From the NCBI GenBank assembly GCA_021789355.1, contig JAJYJR010000415.1:1-5650 (forward strand): a DNA stretch of 5,650 bases, written 5' to 3'. This document shows, in pieces, positions 1 through 5,570 of this stretch (position 1 is the first letter of the stretch; each line of letters begins with the position of its first letter). The notes under the pieces were generated by a model. The model saw only the letters and a list, made by a program, of their open reading frames with translations, was not told where the DNA came from and did not search any database. The translations under genes and the position numbers were made by a program. Source of the stretch: Chloroflexota bacterium (GTDB lineage: Bacteria; Chloroflexota; Limnocylindria; Limnocylindrales; CSP1-4).

Positions 1-240
1 CTCTCCGTCGGATACGCCGGGCTCGATCCTCGCCGGATCCGGCGGTGGCCGTCGGCCACCGAGATACCGTTGCTGTTCCGCGGCGCCCGCGTCGCTGCCG
101 CGGAGTTCGTGACGGCCGGGGCACCCGACCTGCTGCTCGGCGAGATGATCGGCCTCCTCGGCCGGCGTGCGCCCGATCTCACCCTGCTGTGGGACGAGTG
201 GGGACGGGTCCGACCGCTGCTGTCCCGGACTGGTCGCTGA
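1..240 (+). CDS. C-terminal fragment of an unidentified protein
   Basis: An open frame enters from the left edge in frame 1 and ends at TGA 238-240, giving 79 residues of the C-terminus; the start lies outside the window. Codon third positions are mostly G or C, as expected for a real gene in this genome. The peptide looks like a folded domain end: a hydrophobic/basic stretch (IPLLFRGARVAAAEFV), an acidic-hydrophobic helix (PDLLLGEMIGLLGRRAPD), then a Trp-rich tail (LLWDEWGRVRPLL). I do not recognise the family and see no catalytic motif. The gene converges with the operon on the other strand and shares a hairpin with it at 237-261. The antiparallel frame is also free of stops here but has no start codon, so the plus-strand reading is preferred. 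Confidence in a gene is moderate; in its function, none. Confidence 0.6.
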   Translation, partial: LSVGYAGLDPRRIRRWPSATEIPLLFRGARVAAAEFVTAGAPDLLLGEMIGLLGRRAPDLTLLWDEWGRVRPLLSRTGR

Positions 241-261
241 CCCCGTCGGGCGCGGGGTCAG
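237..261. terminator. Bidirectional terminator-like hairpin between convergent genes
   Basis: Positions 237-245 pair perfectly with 253-261: a 9-bp, GC-rich stem around a 7-nt loop, with TGACCCCG facing CGGGGTCA. The 5' arm contains the TGA stop (238-240) of the plus-strand gene, and the other arm ends 2 bp before the TGA (264-266) of the minus-strand PIG-L gene. No run of T follows on either strand, so it is not a textbook intrinsic terminator. U-poor hairpins at convergent 3' ends are common in GC-rich bacteria. A role in termination or 3'-end protection for both transcripts is inferred from position. Confidence 0.55.
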
Positions 262-263
262 GG

Positions 264-1016
264 TCAGCGTTCGATCCGGATCACCCGGAACGGCTCGGCC
301 GCCGCGACTCCCACCAGCACGCCCTGCTGCGCCAGCCGCTCGCGGACGCGTTTCTCGGTCCCGGCCGGGTCCCGCAGCTGGCTCGAGTGTGCCCGAAGGG
401 CGAGTAGCTTGCGGTCCACGTAGCCGCTGACGTCCACCCACTCGGCAGGCTCCGCCGGCCAGAACAGGTAGATGCGGCGGACGACGTGGGGCGCCAGGCC
501 CGACTTCGCGAGATGCGGGAACGCCATGGCGTTGCGCGCCGCGGGGTAGACGGCATCGACGGCCGCCATCCCCGCAGCCCGGTGATCCGTGTGCTGGACG
601 AAGCCGTCGGCGGTGAACAGGTGCGTCGGATCCGAGGTCATGACCGCGTCGGGCCGCATCTCGCGGACCACCCGCACGAGAGCCTCGCGCAGCGGCAGGT
701 CGTTGTCCAGCGCGCCGTCCGGCTGGTGCAGGAAGTGCACGGCCCGGTACCCCACGACCTCCGCCGCGGCGCGCTGTTCTGCCTCCCGGAGCAGCCCGAG
801 CTGGACCGGGTCGGTGTCCGGGTCGTCCGCGCCCGCGTCGCCGCTGGTGCAGCAGACGAGCTCGGCCAGGGTGCCCCTGTCGGTCCAGCTGGCGACGGTG
901 GCTGCCGGCCCGAAATCGGCGTCGTCGGGATGGGCGACGATCACGAGGAGGCGTTCCGGTCGCTCGGCGTGGAGCACGGGTCCGGCAGGCATGCCGGCGG
1001 CGGGACGCGACGTCAC
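264..1016 (-). CDS. PIG-L family zinc-dependent deacetylase
   Basis: Encodes 250 aa, a usual length for bacterial PIG-L (LmbE-like) proteins. These are zinc hydrolases that remove acyl groups from N-acetylglucosaminyl or related substrates; MshB, BshB and Mca are family members. The sequence has the N-terminal metal motif AHPDDADF (His29, Asp31, Asp32), the supporting helix LREAEQRAAAEVVG (76-89), the acidic loop around HQPDGALDND (97-106), and the C-terminal metal motif QHTDHR (His142, Asp144, His145). No signal peptide is visible, so it is probably cytoplasmic. The GTG at 1016 is chosen because it overlaps the peroxiredoxin stop as GTGA and has GGGAGG 11 nt upstream. The ATG at 992 (residue 9) is a fallback without a ribosome site. 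The last gene of the cluster, it is probably translated by coupling to the peroxiredoxin. The substrate cannot be read from sequence: a thiol precursor, a sugar conjugate or another amide are all possible. Confidence 0.92.
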   Translation of the reverse strand: MTSRPAAGMPAGPVLHAERPERLLVIVAHPDDADFGPAATVASWTDRGTLAELVCCTSGDAGADDPDTDPVQLGLLREAEQRAAAEVVGYRAVHFLHQPDGALDNDLPLREALVRVVREMRPDAVMTSDPTHLFTADGFVQHTDHRAAGMAAVDAVYPAARNAMAFPHLAKSGLAPHVVRRIYLFWPAEPAEWVDVSGYVDRKLLALRAHSSQLRDPAGTEKRVRERLAQQGVLVGVAAAEPFRVIRIER

Positions 1017-1522
1017 GAGCCGGCCGCCCTCCCGGTCGGTGCACCCAGCTCGCGCAGCGCCGCCAGGACCTCGGCCGCGTGGCCCTCCGGCCGGACGTGC
1101 TCCCAGGCGCGGGCGATGCGCCCCTGCCCGTCGACGAGGAACGTCTCCCGCGCATTGCTCCAGTACGTCCGCCCGTACCGAGACTTCTCGACCCACACGC
1201 CGTAGGCCTCGGCCACGGCGTGGTCGCCGTCCACGAGCAGCGGGAACGGGAGCCCGTGCTGCTCGCGGAAGCGGGCGTGGCTCCGCTCGTCCTGGGGGCT
1301 GATTCCCCACACCTCCGCGCCGAGGGCGAGGATCTCGGTGTTCGCGTCCCGGAACTCGCAGGCCTCGGTGGTGCAGCCGGGGGTCATGTCCTTCGGATAG
1401 AAGTAGATGACGATGGGGTGGGGGCGCTGCGCGGAGAGCCGGTGCCGCCTCCCCACATCGTCGGCGAGCTCGAAGTCGGGAGCCTCGTCCCCGGGTTGCG
1501 GATGAGCCATGCCCGACAGCAT
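1013..1522 (-). CDS. bcp: Peroxiredoxin, PrxQ/Bcp type
   Basis: A 169-aa thioredoxin-fold peroxidase that reduces hydrogen peroxide and organic hydroperoxides with electrons from thioredoxin or a similar thiol donor; probably cytoplasmic. The N-terminus has the family's GDEAPDFEL (11-19). The active site is YFYPKDMTPGCTTEACEF (40-57), with peroxidatic Cys50 and a second Cys55 five residues on, the arrangement of atypical 2-Cys PrxQ enzymes. The conserved C-terminal Arg lies in SNARETFLVD. Length and layout match the BCP subfamily. The ATG at 1522 is used because a GGGG lies 7 nt upstream and GGGAGG a little further; the ATG at 1510 (MAHPQPGDEAPDF) is equally plausible by homology. It begins 22 bp after ykoC and overlaps the PIG-L gene by GTGA, so it probably rides on the riboswitch-controlled transcript. 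An internal promoter cannot be excluded. Confidence 0.95.
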   Translation of the reverse strand: MLSGMAHPQPGDEAPDFELADDVGRRHRLSAQRPHPIVIYFYPKDMTPGCTTEACEFRDANTEILALGAEVWGISPQDERSHARFREQHGLPFPLLVDGDHAVAEAYGVWVEKSRYGRTYWSNARETFLVDGQGRIARAWEHVRPEGHAAEVLAALRELGAPTGRAAGS

Positions 1523-1544
1523 ACCCGCGCCCCGTCCTCCCGCG

Positions 1545-2333
1545 TCACAGCACCCAGGCGACCAGCACGGCTCCGGCCACGGCGAGGCCGGCGACCAGCA
1601 CGATCGCGTCGAGGCGGCCGAGCGAGATCGGGCGGTACACGCCTCGTGCGCGTTCGGTGTCGAAGCCCCGGGCGTCCATCGCGAGGGCCATCCGCTCGGC
1701 GCGCCTGATCGCGGTGATCAGCAGGACCAGCAGCTGCCCGCCGAACGCGGTCACGCGGCCCCACGGTGTGCGGGGCTCGATGCCCCGCAGCCGGCGCACC
1801 GTCCGGATCGCCGCCCAGTCGGCCGCGAGCAGGGGCACGATCCGCAGCGCGGCCAGCGTGCCGTAGGCGAACCGGTACGGCACCCGCCACTGCTGCACCA
1901 GGGAGTCCGCGAGCTCGGTGGGGTCCGACGTGGCGAAGACGAGGAGGCTCACGAGCGCGATCACGGCCAGGCGCAGCGCGATGGCGACGCCGGCCCACAG
2001 CGCGGCCCCGGTGATGCGGAGCGGGCCGGCCTCCGCAACGGCGGCGACGGACGGGTCGCCGTTCGCGGGGTTGACCAGCACGGTGAGCAGCCCGAGCCCC
2101 AGCGCGGCAAGGCCCAGCGGCGCGAGCCGGCGCGGCACCCGGCCGAGCGGCAGGCCGGAGAAGAGGAGCAGGGCCAGGGAACCGGCCACCCCGAGCGCGA
2201 ACGGCACCAGCGGACCGGCGGCGAGCACCGCGACCAGGAGCCAGACCACCCCGACGACGATCCGTGTCACCGGCGCGACCCTGGTGAGGAGCGCCGGCCG
2301 GACCGGCTCCAGCGGCGCCGGCAGGAAGCTCAC
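1545..2333 (-). CDS. ykoC: ECF transporter T component (thiamine, YkoC/CbiQ family)
   Basis: A 262-aa membrane protein that couples ATP hydrolysis by YkoD to movement of the YkoE substrate-binding subunit. Hydrophobic segments occur near residues 20-60 (VVGVVWLLVAVLAAG, FALGVAGSLALLLFSG), 75-90, 110-140 (LWAGVAIALRLAVIALVSLL) and at the C-terminus (AIVLVAGLAVAGAVLVAWVL). Between them lies a long basic cytosolic region. It carries the two Ala-Arg-Gly-type coupling motifs of CbiQ-like T components: AIRTVRRLRG and AMDARGF. The GTG at 2333 is chosen because it overlaps the ykoD stop as GTGA and has GGGGG 7 nt upstream; the frame stays open to 2402, but that would run far into ykoD and add an Arg-rich, non-membrane tail. 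CbiQ-like proteins serve many vitamins and metals; the thiamine assignment rests on YkoE, thiN and the riboswitch. Confidence 0.93.
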   Translation of the reverse strand: MSFLPAPLEPVRPALLTRVAPVTRIVVGVVWLLVAVLAAGPLVPFALGVAGSLALLLFSGLPLGRVPRRLAPLGLAALGLGLLTVLVNPANGDPSVAAVAEAGPLRITGAALWAGVAIALRLAVIALVSLLVFATSDPTELADSLVQQWRVPYRFAYGTLAALRIVPLLAADWAAIRTVRRLRGIEPRTPWGRVTAFGGQLLVLLITAIRRAERMALAMDARGFDTERARGVYRPISLGRLDAIVLVAGLAVAGAVLVAWVL

Positions 2334-4042
2334 CTGCGGACCCCCGCGTGCCGATCGAGGAGTGGGTCGGCAACGTCCGCGAGCACGGCGCCGGCTCGCC
2401 ACGGCCCGGGGGGCGAGTACGGTGGGTCGGCCAGGAAGGCCGCCGACGATCCGTCGAGGACCACGCGGCCGTGGTCGAGGGCGATCACACGGTCACAGCC
2501 GGGGATGAGGCGCGGGTCGTGGGTCGCCATGACCTGCGCCTGCCCGTCCAGGCGGAGCCGGTCGAGGAGATCGACCACCGCGTCGGCACCACGCCGGTCG
2601 AGCCCGAACGTGGGCTCGTCGAGCAGGAGGATCGCCGGCCCGGCGATGCTCGCCGCGGCGATCCCCAACCGCCGCTGCTCGCCTTCACTGACGCGGAACG
2701 GATCCTCCGCGGCGAGCGGCGCCAGGCCGAACCGCTCCAGGGCGGCGACGACGTCGGGGTCGACGGAATCGGGCACCCGACCCAGCGCCGGGAGGCCGGC
2801 CGCGACCTCCGCGGCGCAGGTCCGTCCGACGAACCCGAGCTCCGGGTTCTGGAAGACGAGCCCGAGCATGCGGGCGAGGCCGCCGCCACGCAGTCGCGCC
2901 ACGTCCGCGGCCGGGAGGCCCGTGCCGTCGCCCACGAGCACCGAGCCGGCGTCGGGCCGGCGGATGCCCGCGAGCACGAAGAGCAGCGACGATTTCCCCG
3001 ACCCATTGGGTCCGACCAGGGCCACGCGTTCGCCGGCGTGGAGATCGAGGCTGACGTCCGAGACCGCCGCGTCCCGGGAGCCACCCGGGCCGGCGGGATA
3101 GCAGACGGTGAGCTCCCGGGCCCGCAGCAACGAGTGAAGACGTGCCGGTCCCCGATTGCCGTCTGCGCGGCGGCCCGCTGCCATCGCGCGTTCCGCCGCC
3201 GGGTGGCCCGGCGCGGTCGATTGCTCCGCCGCCGCCCCAGGGCCCGCCGACGCCCACGCCCGCCAGGCGCGCGGCACCCAGCTGCCCAGCCGCTCCAGCG
3301 TGCCGGCGTGTGCGCGGCCGACCTCGCCGGGTGCCCCCACGGCCAGCTGACGGCCCTCGCCGTCGAGCAGGAGGACCAGGTCGGCCAGTGGCAACACCGC
3401 CTCGAGGCGGTGCTCCACGATCACCACCGTGCGTTCGCGCGACCGGACCAGGGATTCCAGCCGCCCGAAGACGGCCTCCATGCCGGGCGGATCCAGGTTC
3501 GCGGTCGGCTCGTCCAGCACAAGAAGGCCGGGCATCGGTGCCAGTACGTCCGCGATCGCCAGGCGTTGCTGCTCGCCGCCGGAGAGCGTGACGGTGGACC
3601 GCCGCTCGAACCCCGCCAGGCCGACCACGTCGAGCATCTCCCGCACGCGGGCGCGCATCGCCGACCGCTCCCAGCCGCGGTTCTCGAGCCCGAAGGCGAC
3701 CTCGTCCTCGACCCGTGGCATCACCATCTGGCTCTCGGGCTCCTGGAAGACGATACCGGCCAGCGCGCTCACGGCCTGCGCCGGCGTGGACGCCACGTCC
3801 AGGTGCCCCACGCTGAGCGTCCCCTTCCACGTCCCGGGCAGCTCGTGCGGAACGAGCCCGGTGAGCGCCCGCGCGAGCGTGCTCTTGCCGCAGCCGGACG
3901 GCCCGATCACGAGCAGCGCCTGCCCGGGTGCGACCCGGAAGGAGAGGCCGGCGAGCGCCGGCCGTCCCCGGCCCCGGTACGTCCAGCCGAAACCGTCGGC
4001 CACGATCTCCGGCGGGACGATCGCCTCGCTGCCGGGCAGCAT
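2330..4042 (-). CDS. ykoD: ECF transporter double ATPase (thiamine, YkoD type)
   Basis: A 570-aa fusion of two ABC ATPase domains that powers the YkoE/YkoC transporter from the cytosolic face. Domain 1 has Walker A GPSGCGKST (47-55), Q-loop Gln100 (VFQEPESQ), signature LSGGE (153-157), Walker B LLVLDEP (173-179), D-loop ANLD and switch His211. A Gly/Ala-rich linker runs from about 260 to 305. Domain 2 has Walker A GPNGSGKSS (344-352), Q-loop Gln398 (VFQNPE), a deviant signature VSEGEQ (451-456), Walker B ILLLDEP with Asp475/Glu476, and His508 in ATHD. One polypeptide thus supplies both halves of the EcfA-EcfA' pair. Start choice is uncertain: no good ribosome site precedes ATG 4042. A GTG at 4129, 8 bp after the ykoE stop, would add 29 low-complexity residues and keep the operon tight. 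The frame is open up to 4609, but that overlaps ykoE and looks non-coding. The end overlaps ykoC by GTGA. Confidence 0.92.
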   Translation of the reverse strand: MLPGSEAIVPPEIVADGFGWTYRGRGRPALAGLSFRVAPGQALLVIGPSGCGKSTLARALTGLVPHELPGTWKGTLSVGHLDVASTPAQAVSALAGIVFQEPESQMVMPRVEDEVAFGLENRGWERSAMRARVREMLDVVGLAGFERRSTVTLSGGEQQRLAIADVLAPMPGLLVLDEPTANLDPPGMEAVFGRLESLVRSRERTVVIVEHRLEAVLPLADLVLLLDGEGRQLAVGAPGEVGRAHAGTLERLGSWVPRAWRAWASAGPGAAAEQSTAPGHPAAERAMAAGRRADGNRGPARLHSLLRARELTVCYPAGPGGSRDAAVSDVSLDLHAGERVALVGPNGSGKSSLLFVLAGIRRPDAGSVLVGDGTGLPAADVARLRGGGLARMLGLVFQNPELGFVGRTCAAEVAAGLPALGRVPDSVDPDVVAALERFGLAPLAAEDPFRVSEGEQRRLGIAAASIAGPAILLLDEPTFGLDRRGADAVVDLLDRLRLDGQAQVMATHDPRLIPGCDRVIALDHGRVVLDGSSAAFLADPPYSPPGPWRAGAVLADVADPLLDRHAGVRR

Positions 4043-4061
4043 GGTCGAGCTGCCGGCCCAC

Positions 4062-4132
4062 GGGGTCGCGACCCCTCCGTCGACCGTGGCGCGCCGGTGT
4101 GGCCCGCCCGGCCCGGAACCCTGCGACACCGG
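4062..4132 (-). repeat. Inverted repeats in the ykoE-ykoD gap
   Basis: The gap before the chosen ykoD ATG holds two structures. Positions 4126-4132 (ACACCGG) are the inverted partner of 4094-4100 (CCGGTGT), a 7-bp stem enclosing a 25-nt GC-rich loop. Positions 4062-4075 are a perfect 14-bp palindrome (GGGGTCGCGACCCC) ending about 20 nt before the ATG. All other joints of the cluster are overlapping or only a few bases long. The structures might tune ykoD translation, stop some transcripts or protect an mRNA end; they could also be chance at this GC content. If ykoD starts at GTG 4129, they lie inside its coding sequence. Confidence 0.4.
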
Positions 4133-4137
4133 TCGGC

Positions 4138-4740
4138 TCAGGCGTCCGACGGGAAACCCTCCAGGACGCCGGCCTGCCGGATGGCGCGGACCAGCAGCCA
4201 GCCACCGAGCCCGGCGATGACGACCCCCGAGGCGATCCCGATCACGACGATAGCGCCCTGGAGCGCGACGCCGATGGAGGGGTAGTAGATGGGAATGTCG
4301 TGCACGACCTCGCCGACCGCGGCTCCGGCTCCGGCGGCGAGCACGACGGGCAACGTCCACCTGCGGTACCGGGCGGCGAAAAAGACGATCTCGGCGCCGG
4401 CTCCCTGGAGGATCCCCGACAGCACGACGTCCAGCGCCCACTGGTTGCCGAGGAGGGCCGACACGATCGCGGCCACGAGCTCGGCGAACAACGCCGCCCC
4501 CGGCTTGCGGACGATCAGCGGCGCGACGACGGCGGGCATGAGCCACACGCCGCTGCCGATGTACTGTCCCGGCGCGAAGGACGAGAACAGCGGCGCCGTG
4601 TAGCCCCACAGGTAGTCCCAGGCCCAGAACACCACCCCGAACGCCACCGCGATCACGGCGGTCACCAGGATGTCACGGGTTCGCCAGCGCGTGTCAGGTG
4701 ACGTGAGGGACGTTCCGTAGCGCGCCACGTGGTCTGTCAT
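4138..4740 (-). CDS. ykoE: ECF transporter S component for thiamine (YkoE family)
   Basis: A 200-aa integral membrane protein, the substrate-binding subunit of the transporter; YkoE proteins bind thiamine or its pyrimidine precursor. After a short polar N-terminus comes WRTRDILVTAVIAVAFGVVF (19-38), the first membrane helix. It is followed by an aromatic loop (WAWDYLWGY), then GVWLMP (64-69), the characteristic RKPGAALFAE (78-87), LLGNQWALD (96-104) and LQGAGAE (111-117). Further hydrophobic helices cover about 130-145 and 158-188, giving five or six in all. The conserved Trp, Glu and Gln residues fit a thiamine pocket as in the family. The ATG at 4740 is firm: GGAGGAG lies 7 nt upstream, inside the end of thiN, and thiN stops 4 bp before. 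The stop TGA is at 4138-4140. It depends on the YkoD and YkoC encoded next to it. Confidence 0.94.
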   Translation of the reverse strand: MTDHVARYGTSLTSPDTRWRTRDILVTAVIAVAFGVVFWAWDYLWGYTAPLFSSFAPGQYIGSGVWLMPAVVAPLIVRKPGAALFAELVAAIVSALLGNQWALDVVLSGILQGAGAEIVFFAARYRRWTLPVVLAAGAGAAVGEVVHDIPIYYPSIGVALQGAIVVIGIASGVVIAGLGGWLLVRAIRQAGVLEGFPSDA

Positions 4741-4744
4741 CTGC

Positions 4745-5449
4745 TCACTCCTCCGAGGTACCTTGCGCGGCCGGCTCCACGGCCGACCGGCGCGTGTGGA
4801 TGACCAGCAGCCGGCCCGACCGGCAGCGGACCGACGCGGTTGAACCCGCCAGTTCGTTGGAGAGCCCGCGAGAGGGCCCCATCAGGAGCGGCTCGTCGCG
4901 CAGCGGGTAGCGCAGGCCCTCGGTCACCACGCCGAGGGCGTCGCCTCCCCAGGGGAACAGCGACACGAAGTCGCCCGGCTCGCCGGCGATGTCGAGCCCG
5001 GGCGCGGAGCCGACCGGCCCCCCGTGCTCGAGGAGCCGCAGCGTCGAGCGGTCGTCCGCGAGCGCCATGTCTACGCCCCGCTCCCCAGCCAGGACCAGCA
5101 GCTCGATCGCGGACAGGGCGTGCTCGACCCGGGGCCCGCCGAGCGCACCCAGCGCGACCACCCGGTCGGCTCCCCGCTCGATCGCGGCCTCCAGCGCGAG
5201 CTCGAGATCGCTCTCGTCCTTCTCGGCCGGGACCCTCCGCACTTCGATGCCCGCCAGAGCCAGGCGCCGGACGAGCGCCGGTTCGGCCGAGTCGAGATCG
5301 CCGACCACCAGGTCGGGCCGCAGCCCCAGCGCCTCGCATGCGGCCGCGCCCGCGTCGGCGGCAATGACCAGCGTCACGCCGGCGAAGACGTCCGCGGGCA
5401 GGGCCGTCCGCGGGGGAACACGCCCGTTGCCGACGAGCAGCGCCTTCAT
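4745..5449 (-). CDS. thiN: Thiamine pyrophosphokinase (thiamine diphosphokinase)
   Basis: A 234-aa cytosolic enzyme that transfers diphosphate from ATP to thiamine, giving TPP. Family landmarks appear in order: N-terminal MKALLVGNG, AADAGA (30-35), the metal/ATP site PDLVVGDLDS (45-54), EKDESDLELAL (76-86, the Lys-Asp-x-x-Asp motif), and GALGGPRVEHALSAI (101-115), in which the usual Asp-His is Glu-His. Then come SLFPWGGDALGVVTEGLRYP and the C-terminal GLSNEL motif of the thiamine-binding domain. Length fits bacterial TPKs. The ATG at 5449 is preferred because MKALLVGNG matches the family start; the GTG at 5479 would add ten Arg-rich residues. Neither has a clear ribosome site. It is the first gene after the TPP riboswitch, so its product's end metabolite is the regulator. 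Its place beside ykoEDC implies that intact thiamine is the imported compound. Confidence 0.92.
   Translation of the reverse strand: MKALLVGNGRVPPRTALPADVFAGVTLVIAADAGAAACEALGLRPDLVVGDLDSAEPALVRRLALAGIEVRRVPAEKDESDLELALEAAIERGADRVVALGALGGPRVEHALSAIELLVLAGERGVDMALADDRSTLRLLEHGGPVGSAPGLDIAGEPGDFVSLFPWGGDALGVVTEGLRYPLRDEPLLMGPSRGLSNELAGSTASVRCRSGRLLVIHTRRSAVEPAAQGTSEE
4748..4754 (-). promoter_or_regulatory. Ribosome binding site of ykoE
   Basis: GGAGGAG on the minus strand, 7 nt before ATG 4740 and inside the last codons of thiN. It is the strongest Shine-Dalgarno match in the cluster and fixes the ykoE start. Most other genes here have weak sites or use overlapping start/stop codons, so the S component may be translated more independently and more strongly than its neighbours. 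Confidence 0.8.
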
Positions 5450-5537
5450 CGGGTGCCGGGAGTCGCGGCGCGCCCGCACCGCGGGTTCGCGATGCCCCGG
5501 CGGTGGCGGAACCCTGGCTCCGGTGGCAGAAACACGA
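5450..5537 (-). other. Leader between the riboswitch hairpin and thiN
   Basis: An 88-nt transcribed leader between the hairpin and the thiN ATG. I find no open frame with a ribosome site, no convincing Shine-Dalgarno and no further strong hairpin. It contains the alternative GTG start at 5479. Confidence 0.5.
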
Positions 5538-5565
5538 CGACCTCCGTCTCCCCGGACAGAGGTCG
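5538..5565 (-). terminator. Hairpin after the TPP aptamer, likely riboswitch expression platform
   Basis: Read on the minus strand, CGACCTCTGTC pairs with GACGGAGGTCG to make an 11-bp stem (one G-U pair) with a 6-nt loop (CGGGGA). It lies only 5-8 nt after the aptamer's 3' end and about 90 nt before the thiN ATG. It is followed by TCGTGTTTCTG, a poor but T-containing tract. Position and strength fit an intrinsic terminator formed when TPP is bound. The distance to the start codon argues against direct blocking of ribosome binding. The weak U tract leaves room for a Rho-assisted or pausing role. Confidence 0.65.
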
Positions 5566-5570
5566 GGCTC

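Noticed and set aside
45..407. Plus-strand 120-codon open frame starting near the left edge
   Set aside because: It crosses the convergent stop codons and the end of the PIG-L gene and is Arg/Pro-rich; frame 1 ending at 240 has better coding character.
486..1205. Plus-strand 239-codon open frame
   Set aside because: It is antisense to the PIG-L and peroxiredoxin genes, whose metal and cysteine motifs are unambiguous.
1017..1310. N-terminal extension of the PIG-L gene
   Set aside because: It overlaps the peroxiredoxin's conserved C-terminal half and encodes Arg/Gly/Ala-rich sequence; the GTG at 1016 has a GTGA overlap and a GGGAGG site.
1509..3101. Long plus-strand open frame of 530 codons
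   Set aside because: It lies antisense across ykoC and most of ykoD domain 2, is rich in Arg, Pro, Ser and Gln with no domain, and is explained by the lack of stops in GC-rich DNA.
2685..4205. Minus-strand open frame of 506 codons in another frame of ykoD
   Set aside because: It is an Arg/Gly/Ala-rich shadow; the ABC Walker, signature and switch motifs are all in the frame ending at 2330.
2348..4285. Long plus-strand open frame of 645 codons
   Set aside because: It is antisense to the whole of ykoD with its clear ABC motifs, has low-complexity composition rich in Arg, Gly and His, and has no recognisable fold.
4043..4609. N-terminal extension of ykoD to an upstream ATG at 4609
   Set aside because: It would overlap most of ykoE in another frame and adds about 189 Arg/Gly-rich residues with no domain.
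3928..4701. Plus-strand 257-codon open frame opposite ykoE
   Set aside because: It is antisense to a clear membrane S component and has a highly charged, repetitive composition typical of antisense frames of hydrophobic genes.
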